Made by a program: the position numbers and the translations under genes. Of a DNA stretch of 64,000 nucleotides, positions 16,998 to 25,075 are shown piece after piece. The stretch's first letter is position 1; the number at the start of each line of letters is the position of its first letter. Origin of the DNA: Yinghuangia soli (GTDB taxonomy: Bacteria; Actinomycetota; Actinomycetes; Streptomycetales; Streptomycetaceae); NCBI RefSeq assembly GCF_021502675.1, contig NZ_JAKFHA010000013.1, positions 170,405 through 234,404 of the forward strand. Direction: 5' to 3'. Below the pieces are notes generated by a model that saw only the letters and a program-made list of their open reading frames with translations, was not told the origin of the DNA and ran no database searches.

Positions 16998-17332
16998 GCT
17001 GCGGCGATCACCACGAAGTCGACTGCTCGCAAATTCTCGACCGGCTCTACGAGTACATCGACAACGAGCTGGCGGATGCGGACTGCGGCGACATTCGCAC
17101 CCACCTCGACGAATGTTCTCCCTGCCTGGAGAAGTACGGCCTCGAACAGCACGTGAAGGCGCTCGTGCAGCGCTGCTGCGGCTGCGACGACGTGCCCGTC
17201 GACCTGCGCAGCAAGGTGCTGGCCCGGATCCGCGAGGTGAAGGTGCAGGTCGAGACGGACGGCTCCGGCACGCATGTGCGGGTCGAAGAGGTCACCGTCG
17301 AGCAGGTCGCGGTCGAGCGCCCCGGCGCATAG
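16994..17332 (+). CDS. rsrA: Zinc-binding anti-sigma factor RsrA
   Basis: A 112-residue redox-sensing anti-sigma factor that binds SigR when reduced. The ZAS motif reads H37-x3-C41-x2-C44, with C11 also present; these are the residues known to bind zinc and form the trigger disulfide in S. coelicolor RsrA. Extra cysteines are C3, C31, C61, C62 and C64. The ATG overlaps the sigR stop by ATGA, so translation is coupled and the two proteins are made in fixed ratio. The C-terminal 40 residues are acidic and probably flexible. Confidence 0.95.
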   Translation: MSCGDHHEVDCSQILDRLYEYIDNELADADCGDIRTHLDECSPCLEKYGLEQHVKALVQRCCGCDDVPVDLRSKVLARIREVKVQVETDGSGTHVRVEEVTVEQVAVERPGA

Positions 17333-17628
17333 CGGCGTTCTCCGGACGGCTTTTCGGCTCCGGCGTTTCCGGCAGTGCCGATTCCCGATGACGCGGTGCA
17401 TGGCGACGATGCATTGCGGCTGGAAGTCGGCAGAGAGTCGGCAGGAGTTGCGGCAGAGGGGCACGCGCGGGGCGCGTGATACGGCGAATGGCCTATTGCG
17501 CGCCCCCCGTTCGGGTTAATCCGGCGGCGCTGGACGGAGTAAAACGGACAGAAGGCGCTCAGCGCCCTTAGCCCGTCCTATCCTCGGTTGGCGGTTCAAT
17601 TCGCGACCGGAGCCGAGGAGGCAGTCGC

Positions 17629-18462
17629 ATGGCAACGCTGCCGAGCCCCCCGTATGGCCGGTCCGCCGCCCGCACCCTGCGCATCGGGGTGGGGGTCGCG
17701 CTGCAGGGCGCCCTCGTGGCGACCGCAGCCTTGTTCTACCTGCGCCGGAACCTGGTGCGGGCGCGCGGCGAGGCGGCCCGCGACGCGTCGGTGCGCAGTC
17801 TGCTGCGCGCCGTCGAGGTCAAGGACGGCTACACCCGCGCGCACAGCGAACGCGTGGCGTACGCCGCGGTGTTGATCGCCCGCGAGATCGGCATGCCGGA
17901 GCACCGCGTGACGCTGCTGCGCTACGCGGCGCTGCTGCACGACGTCGGCAAGCTCGGCGTCCCGACCCGGCTGCTCACCAAGTCCGGGCCGCTCGACGCG
18001 GACGAGCGCGAGACCATCCAGCGGCATCCGCAGTGCGGCGCCGACCTGGTCCGCGACCTGGACTTCCTGGGCGAGGGCCGGGACGGCATCCTGCACCACC
18101 ACGAGCGCATGGACGGCCGGGGCTACCCGTCCGGCCTGTCCGGCACCGACATCCCGGAGTTCGCCCGGGTGATCGCGGTCGCGGACGCCTTCGACGCGAT
18201 GACCTCGACCCGGTCGTACCGCAGGTCGCGCCCCATCGAGGCGGCCCTGGACGAGCTGCAGCGGTGCAGCGGCGCGCAGTTCGACCCGCGGATGGTGGCC
18301 GCCCTGGAGACCGCGCTGCGCCGGCACGGCTGGCCGCTCGCGGAGCGCCCGGTGCCGGTCCCGCCGGGCATGCCGCCGGTCCCGGTGCCGCGCCTCGGCC
18401 CCCACGACACCCACAGTGTGGCGGGTGCGCTGGCCGCCGACCGCGGCGGCGAGGCGGGCTGA
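17629..18462 (+). CDS. HD-GYP-domain phosphohydrolase with one membrane helix
   Basis: A 277-residue protein with an N-terminal membrane segment (about residues 18-42) and a cytoplasmic HD-GYP domain (about 58-235). 'LLHDVGKLGVPTRLL' carries the HD pair with GKLGVP, and 'HHHERMDGRGYPSGLSG' carries the HD-GYP signature. Such domains hydrolyse cyclic di-GMP or related nucleotides, or act in signalling without activity. The C-terminal 40 residues are Pro-rich. The ATG at 17629 follows GAGGAGG. Cyclic di-GMP controls development in streptomycetes, so that role is possible but not shown. Confidence 0.9.
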   Translation: MATLPSPPYGRSAARTLRIGVGVALQGALVATAALFYLRRNLVRARGEAARDASVRSLLRAVEVKDGYTRAHSERVAYAAVLIAREIGMPEHRVTLLRYAALLHDVGKLGVPTRLLTKSGPLDADERETIQRHPQCGADLVRDLDFLGEGRDGILHHHERMDGRGYPSGLSGTDIPEFARVIAVADAFDAMTSTRSYRRSRPIEAALDELQRCSGAQFDPRMVAALETALRRHGWPLAERPVPVPPGMPPVPVPRLGPHDTHSVAGALAADRGGEAG

Positions 18463-18508
18463 GAGTGCCGCCGGGCACGCGGCACCCGCGGCCCGGCCTT
18501 CGCCTCCC

Positions 18509-18560
18509 GGCCAGTCGCCTCTCAGCCAGTCGTCTCCCGGCCAGTCGTCTCCCGGTCAGT
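18509..18560. repeat. 15-bp tandem repeat next to the membrane-protein stop codon
   Basis: Units GGCCAGTCGTCTCCC and variants run three times plus a partial fourth copy (18509-18523, 18524-18538, 18539-18553, then GGTCAGT). The partial copy contains the stop codon of the minus-strand gene at 18556. The array lies between two convergent genes. Confidence 0.55.
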
Positions 18561-19539
18561 TCTTGAACCACCGCAGATCGCTGGCGGTCTGGGCCAACTG
18601 CTCGGCGGTGAGCGGAGGTTGCGCCATCCCCGGGAGGTAGCCCGGGACGTTGTCGAAGCCCGCGTCCGACCGCATCTGGATGGACCGCCCGTCCGCATAG
18701 GCGACCAGCACGCTGAAGGACGGCCCGCGCTTGGTGGTCGTGTTCGGGGTGTCGCGGGTGCCCGCCTGCGTCCAGGACTTGAACAGCCCGCCGGCCGGCA
18801 GGTCGCTGATCCGGCAGTCGGTGGCGCGCGGCCCTTCGCTGTTGTCGCAGTGGTCGTACGCGCGCATCTCGGCGAGCGTCATCGTGGCGGCGTCCGGATT
18901 GACCTTCGGGTCCTTCACGTAGATGTCGACGAAGCCCATCTTGCCGTTCTTGGTCACCAGGTAGCGGCCGGTCAGCGGGTGGGCCGCCGGCCCGTCCGGC
19001 TCCTCGACCTTCTTGGTGATCTCGCCGATGCCGGTCGGCAGCAGCGCCTTCACCGTGTCCAGCGCGGTCTTCGCGGGCGGCGGGGCGCTCGGCTTGGTGG
19101 CCGTGCCGGTCTTCGACGTGCTGGGCGTGCCGCTCGGCTTGGGGGTGCCGGACGAGGTGCCGCGCGAGACGTTCGGCCCGCTGGTCGGCGCGGTCGAGGT
19201 CGAGCCGACCGACGGGGCGCCGTCGGCGTACTGCGAGGGGTCCGACCCGGTCAGCCCCGCCGTGGGACCGGGGTCGCCGGTCTCCGGCGGGGCCGGGTCC
19301 GTCCAGGGCGCGGTGGCGGCGCTGTCGTGCGGTGCCGCGGAGCCCGAGGCGGGCAGCCGGGCGGTGCCGACCCCGACCGCCACCATCGCGGCCGCGGAGG
19401 CCACCGCGACGGCGATGCGGCGCCGGCGGCGTACCCGGTCCGCCTGCTGCAGGATGTCGTCCACTCCCGGATCGGCGGGCAGCGCGACTCCTCGGGCGGC
19501 GAGCCCCAGGAGTTCCTTCACGCGCATCTCCTCGTTCAA
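18556..19539 (-). CDS. Membrane protein coupled to the ECF sigma factor; possible anti-sigma factor
   Basis: A 327-residue protein with a cytoplasmic N-terminus of about 40 residues, one membrane helix (about 41-63), a Pro/Ser/Thr-rich linker (about 70-165) and an extracytoplasmic domain (about 170-327). The N-terminus has no zinc-binding ZAS motif. The TTG start overlaps the sigma-gene stop by TTGA with GGAGG seven bases upstream, so the two genes are translationally coupled. The layout is that of membrane anti-sigma factors that sense envelope signals, but no family match is recognised and the role is inferred from context. Confidence 0.75.
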   Translation of the reverse strand: MNEEMRVKELLGLAARGVALPADPGVDDILQQADRVRRRRRIAVAVASAAAMVAVGVGTARLPASGSAAPHDSAATAPWTDPAPPETGDPGPTAGLTGSDPSQYADGAPSVGSTSTAPTSGPNVSRGTSSGTPKPSGTPSTSKTGTATKPSAPPPAKTALDTVKALLPTGIGEITKKVEEPDGPAAHPLTGRYLVTKNGKMGFVDIYVKDPKVNPDAATMTLAEMRAYDHCDNSEGPRATDCRISDLPAGGLFKSWTQAGTRDTPNTTTKRGPSFSVLVAYADGRSIQMRSDAGFDNVPGYLPGMAQPPLTAEQLAQTASDLRWFKN

Positions 19540-20072
19540 AGCCGTGCCTCCTCGGGCGCGGGTCGGGCGGCCGCGGCGTTCGGCAGCGCGTCGCCGAGCG
19601 CGGTCCGCAACGTGGCCAGGCCGCGTGCGCTCTGGCTCTTGACCGTCCCGGGGCTGACCCCGAGTATCTGCGCGGTCTCGTCCACGCTGAGGTCCTCCCA
19701 GAAACGCAGCACCAGTACGGCGCGCTGCCGGGGCGGCACCTGGGTCAGCGCGGTGCGGACCGCGAGGCCCATGTCGATGTCGCTGCCGGGGGCGGCAGCG
19801 GTGTCGGGGGGTGCGGCGTGCGGGTGCTCACGCCGCCAGAGCCGGCGCCGGGACGAGATGAACACGCTCATCAGCGTGCGGCGCGTGTACGCCTCGATGT
19901 TGTCGATGCGGTCCAGCCGGCGGCCCGCGAGGACCACCTTGACCAGCGTCGACTGCACCAGGTCCTCGGCCTCGTGGACGTCTCCGCACAGCAGGAATGC
20001 GCTGCGCAGCAGCGGCCCGCGCCGGGCGGCGATGAACTCGAGAAGTGCTTCGTCGTGACCCGCCAACGCCAC
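19536..20072 (-). CDS. ECF RNA polymerase sigma factor, SigE family
   Basis: A 178-residue ECF sigma factor. Region 2 includes 'LLRSAFLLCGDVHEAEDLVQSTLVKVV' and 'NIEAYTRRTLMSVFISSRRR'. Region 4 includes 'PPRQRAVLVLRFWEDLSVDETAQILGVSPGTVKSQSARGLATLR'. This spacing and the 'FWEDLS' motif fit the actinobacterial SigE-family group with about 170 residues. The GTG at 20072 follows a G-run; a different-frame GTG two bases away gives only a short shadow. It is coupled to the membrane protein at 18556. Confidence 0.92.
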   Translation of the reverse strand: MALAGHDEALLEFIAARRGPLLRSAFLLCGDVHEAEDLVQSTLVKVVLAGRRLDRIDNIEAYTRRTLMSVFISSRRRLWRREHPHAAPPDTAAAPGSDIDMGLAVRTALTQVPPRQRAVLVLRFWEDLSVDETAQILGVSPGTVKSQSARGLATLRTALGDALPNAAAARPAPEEARL

Positions 20073-20166
20073 ACCCCCCTACGAGGGCTCGATCGTGGCC
20101 CTCATATCGGAAGAGACGCGGGATGCCCCGGCGGTTGCCAGGTCAGCGCGGGAAAATACGAAAACC

Positions 20167-20730
20167 TCAGCGCGGTCGGGCGGTTCGGCGCCGCAGCGCG
20201 CCGAACACCGGGGTGCCGCGGTCGCGCAGCATGCCGTCCACCACCAGCAGGCCCACGCCGGCCGCCACCATCAGGTCGCCCGGGCTGTCCACTTCGGGGC
20301 GCAGCGGCAGCGGCACCGGGACGGATTCGCCGAACGCGTCGAGCACGGTGTCCGGTCCGGCCGCGATCCGGCCCGCCTCGCCCGGCCGGTCGAGCGGCAC
20401 CCCGGCGCGCGCGGCCGCGTGCTCGGACAGCGGCATGCCGCCGTTGACCGCGATGACCAGCGCATTGAGCAGCAGCCCCGCGGCGGCCAGCGGGATGCCC
20501 GCGATGTGCAGGTTCCCGGCCGCGAACCGCACGGCGAGGCCGGCCGAGGCGAGCAGGGCGAGCTGGTGCAGCGCCGGCGCGGAGATCAGGGCGCCCAGCA
20601 GCTGCAGCGCGAACGCGCCGCCCAGCCAGGGGAGATGGCGTACCGGCAGCCGGGAGAGCCCGGAGACGCGGCCGCCGAGGAGCGCACCCGCACCGAGCGC
20701 GAGCAGAAGGACGAGCACGGCCAGACCCAT
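20167..20730 (-). CDS. DUF5317-type membrane protein
   Basis: A 187-residue protein with about five hydrophobic segments: residues 1-20, 30-50, 55-72, 78-100, and a weak one near 150-165. The pattern 'ALVIAVNGGMPLSEHAA' after the fourth helix, with 'NGGMP', is characteristic of DUF5317, a family common in actinobacteria and without known function. The ATG at 20730 is the first start in the hydrophobic part. It is divergent from the biotin-carrier gene. Confidence 0.75.
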   Translation of the reverse strand: MGLAVLVLLLALGAGALLGGRVSGLSRLPVRHLPWLGGAFALQLLGALISAPALHQLALLASAGLAVRFAAGNLHIAGIPLAAAGLLLNALVIAVNGGMPLSEHAAARAGVPLDRPGEAGRIAAGPDTVLDAFGESVPVPLPLRPEVDSPGDLMVAAGVGLLVVDGMLRDRGTPVFGALRRRTARPR

Positions 20731-21018
20731 GATCCGAGTCTGCCCACCCGATCGGCCGAAGGGCGTTGCCCGACACGGCGCGACCGGGTGATCCGCGGAC
20801 GCGTCCCGCCGTGCGCGGCGCCCCGGTCGCCTCGGCTGCTCGGTGCTGCTCCGGCTGCCCTGGCGGCCCCGACAAAGATCCGCGGTGCGTGTTGTCGCGC
20901 ACACCACCGGCCGCAGGCGCCCGCCGTGGTTGGATTTTTCCGCGGGCCGCCACCGCGGCCCCGGCACGAGCCGTGCGTACCCGCGCACTTGGCCGCGACC
21001 CACAGAAGGAGCACCGTG

Positions 21019-21234
21019 ATGGCCGAGGAGGTCCGCGCGGAAATGGTGGCCAATGTCGCCCAGATCGTGGTCGCGGAAGGCGACGCGGTCGAGGCGGGCG
21101 CGACCCTGGTGATCCTGGAGTCGATGAAGATGGAGATCCCGGTGCTCACCGAGGGACCGGGCACCGTCTCGGCGATCAAGGTCTCCGAGGGCGACAACAT
21201 CCAGGAAGGCGACCTGATCGCGGTCATCGACTAG
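21019..21234 (+). CDS. Small biotinyl/lipoyl-attachment carrier protein
   Basis: A 71-residue stand-alone biotinyl domain. 'ILESMKMEIPV' contains the MKM motif whose lysine accepts biotin, and two symmetric beta-half motifs ('GDAVEAGATLVILESMKME' and 'GDNIQEGDLIAVI') complete the barrel. Such small carriers occur as biotin carboxyl carrier-like proteins in actinobacteria. A GTG one codon earlier is possible; AGAAGGAG fits both. The partner carboxylase is not in the window, but bioB and bioD lie 3-6 kb away. Confidence 0.9.
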   Translation: MAEEVRAEMVANVAQIVVAEGDAVEAGATLVILESMKMEIPVLTEGPGTVSAIKVSEGDNIQEGDLIAVID

Positions 21235-21282
21235 CGGTGCCCAGGGGCTGCGCCGCCGTGCCGTACGGCGGGTGACGCGGCG

Positions 21283-21516
21283 TCAGCCCGTGCGCACGCC
21301 GTGCTCGACGCACTTGGCGGTCCAGCCGCGCGGCGTCACCTGCACCACCATGCGGCGCCGGCAGTCGGCGCAGTAGCGCGGCGGCTCCAGCGTGCGGCGC
21401 CGCGCACAGGCCGCGTGCGTGCCGGCGTCGGCCGCGGCCCCGGTCGGCTCGCCGCACTGGTCGCAGTACGGGGCGGACAGGGCCGAGGCGGTGGCGGGCG
21501 TGTCGGATGCGTTCAC
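21283..21516 (-). CDS. bsaP: Small Cys-rich protein, probable biotin synthase accessory protein BsaP
   Basis: A 77-residue protein with two CxxC pairs ('YCDQCG' and 'YCADCRRRM'), a further Cys in 'HAACARRR', and a conserved-looking end '[18 protein letters not shown]'. I recognise this as the small actinobacterial protein described as a biotin synthase auxiliary protein (the mycobacterial homologue lies next to bioB). If correct, it supports BioB, perhaps through a bound iron-sulfur cluster. The GTG at 21516 gives the shortest complete form. bioB is on the same strand 2.4 kb upstream, with a TPP enzyme between. The name comes from memory of the family. Confidence 0.65.
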   Translation of the reverse strand: MNASDTPATASALSAPYCDQCGEPTGAAADAGTHAACARRRTLEPPRYCADCRRRMVVQVTPRGWTAKCVEHGVRTG

Positions 21517-21535
21517 GCACGTAGAGTACGGCCCC

Positions 21536-21943
21536 ATGGCCGACCAGCCCCTTCCGGTGTCGCCCGGAACACACGCCGAGCTTGTCCACGTCGTCACGGA
21601 CGCCGACACCGCCGCCGCCCTCGGCAGCGGCGACCTCCCCGTGCTCGGGACGCCGCGGCTGCTGGCGCTCGCCGAGGCGGCCACGGTCCGGGCGCTCGAC
21701 GGGCTGCTGCCCGACGGCCGCACCTCGGTCGGTACGCGCGTGGCGCTCGAGCACCTGCTGGCCGCACCGGTCGGCGGGACCGTCACGGTCCGCGCCGAAG
21801 TGGTCTACGTCGACGGGCGGTTGGTGCGCTTCTCGGTGATCGCCGAGGACGCCGCGCGGCGGCTGCTCGGGCAGGGCGAGGTGACCCGCGTGATCGTGGA
21901 CCGCGAGCGGTTCATGGCCCGGGTGCCCGCCGCGGACGCGTAG
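21536..21943 (+). CDS. Hotdog-fold thioesterase (FlK-like)
   Basis: A 135-residue single hotdog-domain protein. '[54 protein letters not shown]' resembles the family of fluoroacetyl-CoA thioesterase FlK and related acyl-CoA thioesterases, in which 'GT.RLLAL.E' precedes the catalytic Thr/Glu/His area. The substrate is unknown. The ATG at 21536 lies 20 bases from the divergent bsaP-like gene, so the promoters must overlap. It ends seven bases before the end of the convergent TPP enzyme gene. Confidence 0.82.
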   Translation: MADQPLPVSPGTHAELVHVVTDADTAAALGSGDLPVLGTPRLLALAEAATVRALDGLLPDGRTSVGTRVALEHLLAAPVGGTVTVRAEVVYVDGRLVRFSVIAEDAARRLLGQGEVTRVIVDRERFMARVPAADA

Positions 21944-21950
21944 CCCCGGG

Positions 21951-23690
21951 TCACACCCCGTTGGTGCTGCGCGGGTACACCGCCTGCGGGTCGGTCAGCA
22001 CGTTGACCAGGTACGGGACGCCGGACGCGAAGCCGCGCGCGAGCGCCGCGCCGATGTCGTCCGCACGTTCGACCGTCTCGCCGGCCCCGCCCAGCGCCCG
22101 GACGACGTCGTCGTAGCGGGTCGCCGGGGACAGGTCGGCGGCCACGTCGTAGCCGTACAGCATGCGCATCGGGTGCTTCTCCAGCCCCCAGATGCCGTTG
22201 TTGCCGACCACCATGACGACCGGCAGTTTGTGCCGCACGAGCGTGTCCACGTCCATCAGCGAGAAGCCCGCCGCGCCGTCGCCGAGCAGCACCACGATCT
22301 GCGCGCCGGGGCGGGCCAGCCGGGCGCCGATCGCGTAGCCGAGTCCGGTGCCCAGGCAGCCGTACGGGCCCGGGTCGAGCCAGCTGCCCGGCCGGCCCGG
22401 CTCGACGTACTTGCCGGCGAACGACACGAAGTCGCCGCCGTCCCCGACCACCACCGCGTCGTCGTCCAGCACCCGCAGCAACTCGCCGTACACGCGCACC
22501 GGGTGGATGCTCGCGCCGCTGCCGCGCAGCAGCGCCCGGTCGGACTGCGCGGCGGTGCGCACCGCGGCCTGCAGGTGTTCGCACCAGCGCTGGTACGCCG
22601 CCGGGCGGCCCTTCTGCGTCCACGCCTCGACCAGGCCGTCCAGCACCAGCGTCAGATCGCCGGACGCGGACGCCGCCACCGGGCCCGCCGCGCTGACCTG
22701 CTCCGGTGCGTCGACCAGGTGCACGACGCGCGCCGGGGCTGACCCGTCGCGGCCGCCGAACACCCCGTACCCGAGCCGGAAGTCGAGCGGTGCGCCGACC
22801 ACCACGACCAGGTCCGCGCCGCCCAGCGCGGCCGCGCGGGCCCGGGTGACCAGGAGTTCGTGGCCGTTGGGCAGGACGCCGCGGCCCATGCCGTTGGCGA
22901 CGACCGGGACCCCCATGGTCTCCGCGGCGCGGCGCGCGGCCTCGTCGGCGCCGTCCATCCACACGTCCTGCCCGAACACCAGCACGGGCCGCTGCGCGTC
23001 GCCCAGCAGCGCGGCCGCCGCGGCCAGTCCGACCGGGTCGGGGGCGGCGGGCAGGCGCTCCTCGGCGACCGGCGCGGGTACCGCCGCGCGGTCGAAGAGC
23101 ACGTCCATCGGCACGTCCAGGAACACCGGTCCGCGGTGCGGCCGGGCCGCCAGGGCCAGCGCATCGGCCACGTCGGCGGCGATCCGGTCGGTCTCGTGCA
23201 CGGTCGCGGCGCGCTTGGTGACCGGGGCGAGCAGCGGGGGGTGGTCGAGTTCCTGCAGCGCGCCCGAACCCCAGCGGAACGCGGGGGCGCGGCCGCCGAG
23301 GACCAGCAGCGGCGAACCGTTCATGTGCGCGGTGGTCACCGCGCTGATCCCGTTCGTGACGCCGGGGCCCGCGGTGAGCACCGCGAGGCCGGGGCGGCGG
23401 GTCAGCTTCGCGGTCGCCTCGGCGGCGAACACCGCGGTCTGCTCGTGCCGCACGTCCACGATGCGCAGCGGCTCGGCGGCCTTGACCGCGCCGTCGTACA
23501 CCGGGAAGACGTGGCCGCCGGAGAGGGTGAAGAGCGTGTCGATGCCGTGCGCCCGGAACGCCGCCACCGCGAGGTCGCCGCCGTGTCCTTCGACGTGCCC
23601 GCCCGGTTCGGGCGGCTGCCCCGAGGCGGGGCTGCTGTCGTGGTCCTTGTCGTGCGCGTCCGAGTCCGTGCTTGTGCCCGTGTCCGACAT
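21951..23690 (-). CDS. Thiamine-pyrophosphate enzyme, acetolactate-synthase-like
   Basis: A 579-residue TPP-dependent enzyme with the three usual domains: PYR (about 35-205), central (about 225-350) and PP (about 400-560). The catalytic Glu is in 'DVRHEQTAVFAAEA', and the cofactor motif is 'GDGAAGFSLMDVDTLVRHKLPVVMVVGNN'. The closest families are acetolactate synthase large subunits and oxalyl-CoA-decarboxylase-like proteins. It lacks a neighbouring small subunit, so it is likely not the biosynthetic ilvB. The first 35 residues are acidic and His-rich. The ATG at 23690 follows GGAGGTG. Confidence 0.85.
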   Translation of the reverse strand: MSDTGTSTDSDAHDKDHDSSPASGQPPEPGGHVEGHGGDLAVAAFRAHGIDTLFTLSGGHVFPVYDGAVKAAEPLRIVDVRHEQTAVFAAEATAKLTRRPGLAVLTAGPGVTNGISAVTTAHMNGSPLLVLGGRAPAFRWGSGALQELDHPPLLAPVTKRAATVHETDRIAADVADALALAARPHRGPVFLDVPMDVLFDRAAVPAPVAEERLPAAPDPVGLAAAAALLGDAQRPVLVFGQDVWMDGADEAARRAAETMGVPVVANGMGRGVLPNGHELLVTRARAAALGGADLVVVVGAPLDFRLGYGVFGGRDGSAPARVVHLVDAPEQVSAAGPVAASASGDLTLVLDGLVEAWTQKGRPAAYQRWCEHLQAAVRTAAQSDRALLRGSGASIHPVRVYGELLRVLDDDAVVVGDGGDFVSFAGKYVEPGRPGSWLDPGPYGCLGTGLGYAIGARLARPGAQIVVLLGDGAAGFSLMDVDTLVRHKLPVVMVVGNNGIWGLEKHPMRMLYGYDVAADLSPATRYDDVVRALGGAGETVERADDIGAALARGFASGVPYLVNVLTDPQAVYPRSTNGV

Positions 23691-23800
23691 GCCGACACCT
23701 CCGAACAAGAACGGTAGCGGCGCGGCCACGCTGCGACGTGGATTCCCCGATTCCGGACGCCCGCACCGGGCGAAACGTTCGTGCGCGGGCCGGGGAACGC

Positions 23801-23850
23801 ACCGGGCCCGGGGGGGGGCCCCCCCGGCGGCCGCGGGCCCGGCCCCGCCC
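23801..23850. terminator. Poly-G/poly-C hairpin between bioB and the TPP enzyme gene
   Basis: Nine G (23810-23818) followed at once by seven C (23819-23825), flanked by GGGCCC elements, can form a very stable GC hairpin. It lies between bioB (stop at 23907) and the TPP gene start at 23690 on the same strand, so it probably ends bioB transcription. Confidence 0.45.
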
Positions 23851-23906
23851 CGACGGGGGGGTGCGGCTTGCCCGTTGCCCCGGATACCGACGGCCGGGGC
23901 ACCCGG

Positions 23907-24947
23907 CTACAGCGTCTGGTTCAGCGCCTTGACCGGCATCTGCAGGTCGGCGAGCAGCTCCAGGTCGCTCTCCGGCTTGCGGCCCAGCGTGGTGAGGTAG
24001 TTGCCGACGATCACCGCGTTGATGCCGCCCAGCAGGCCCTGCTGGGTGCCCAGGTCGCCGAGCGCGATCTCGCGGCCGCCCGCGTACCGCAGGATGGTGC
24101 GCGGCAGCGCGAGCCGGAAGGCACCGATGATCTTGAGCGCCTCGCGCGGCTCGATGACCGTCTGCTCCTCGAACGGCGTGCCGGGGCGCGGGTTGAGGAA
24201 GTTCAGCGGCACCTCGTCCGGCTCCAGCTCGGCCAGCTGCCCGGCGAACTCGGCACGCTGCTCGGGCGTCTCGCCCATGCCGACGATGCCGCCGCAGCAC
24301 ACCTCCATGCCGGCCGCGCGGACCATGCGCAGGGTGTCCCAGCGCTCTTCCCAGCTGTGCGTGGTGACCACGTTCGGGAAGTAGGAGCGCGCGGTCTCCA
24401 GGTTGTGGTTGTAGCGGTGGATGCCCATCTCGGCCAGCTCGTCGACCTGCTCCTGGGTGAGCATGCCGAGCGAGGCGGCGATGTTGATGTCGACGGCCTC
24501 GCGGATCGCCTTCACGCCGTCGCGCATCTGGTCCATGAGCCGCTTGTCGGGCCCGCGCACGGCGGCCACGATGCAGAACTCGGTGGCACCCGTCGCCGCG
24601 GTCTCCTCGGCGGCCTTGACCAGCGAGGGGATGTCCAGCCACGCGGCCCGGACCGGCGACGGGAACAGCCCGGACTGCGAGCAGAAGTGGCAGTCCTCGG
24701 GGCAGCCGCCGGTCTTGACCGACACGATGCCCTCGACCTCGACCTCGGGACCGCAGTGCCGCATGCGGACCTCGTGGGCCAGCTGCAGCAGCTCCTCGAG
24801 CCGCTCGTCGGGCAGGTTCAGCACCGCGAGCACCTGCTCCGCGGTCAGCCCGCGCCCCTGCTCCAGGACCTGCTCACGCGCCACGGCGAGGATGTCGCCC
24901 TCGGCCGCAGGCCCCTGCCCGGTCGTCACATCGAGCGTTTCCGTCAC
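23907..24947 (-). CDS. bioB: Biotin synthase
   Basis: A 346-residue radical SAM enzyme that inserts sulfur into dethiobiotin. The radical SAM cluster motif is C82-x3-C86-x2-C89 in '[13 protein letters not shown]'. The second-cluster Cys residues and conserved segments '[12 protein letters not shown]' and '[13 protein letters not shown]' are present, as is the Arg near 'ILRYAGGRE'. The GTG at 24947 follows GGAGGTACTG. The upstream region contains an imperfect direct repeat and then a TnpB element, which separates bioB from bioD. Confidence 0.97.
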   Translation of the reverse strand: MTETLDVTTGQGPAAEGDILAVAREQVLEQGRGLTAEQVLAVLNLPDERLEELLQLAHEVRMRHCGPEVEVEGIVSVKTGGCPEDCHFCSQSGLFPSPVRAAWLDIPSLVKAAEETAATGATEFCIVAAVRGPDKRLMDQMRDGVKAIREAVDINIAASLGMLTQEQVDELAEMGIHRYNHNLETARSYFPNVVTTHSWEERWDTLRMVRAAGMEVCCGGIVGMGETPEQRAEFAGQLAELEPDEVPLNFLNPRPGTPFEEQTVIEPREALKIIGAFRLALPRTILRYAGGREIALGDLGTQQGLLGGINAVIVGNYLTTLGRKPESDLELLADLQMPVKALNQTL

Positions 24948-24981
24948 CAGTACCTCCGAAGGATGCCGCGGCTGTCGGGCC

Positions 24982-25033
24982 GCGGGGAAATTCGAACGCC
25001 TGCGGAGCAGGGCGGGGAAAAACGAACCGCCTG
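24982..25033. repeat. Imperfect 21-bp direct repeat in front of bioB
   Basis: GCGGGGAAATTCGAACGCCTG at 24982 recurs as GCGGGGAAAAACGAACCGCCTG-like sequence at 25012, 30 bases on. It lies 35-85 bases upstream of the bioB start, so it may be a tandem operator; it could instead belong to the left end of the adjacent TnpB element. Confidence 0.4.
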
Positions 25034-25049
25034 AGGGCGGCCCGATGCC

Positions 25050-25074
25050 GGCATGCCCCCCGAAGGGGCCTGCC
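25050..25074 (+). repeat. Left-side hairpin of the TnpB element (candidate)
   Basis: GGCATGCCCC and GGGGCCTGCC pair with one mismatch around a 5-base loop. It sits directly before the tnpB frame. IS200/IS605-family ends carry subterminal hairpins, so this may mark the left end; the exact boundary cannot be read. Confidence 0.35.
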
Positions 25075-25075
25075 G

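Noticed and set aside
18509..18560. 15-bp tandem units taken as a CRISPR-like array
   Set aside because: The units are contiguous with no spacers and no cas genes are present.
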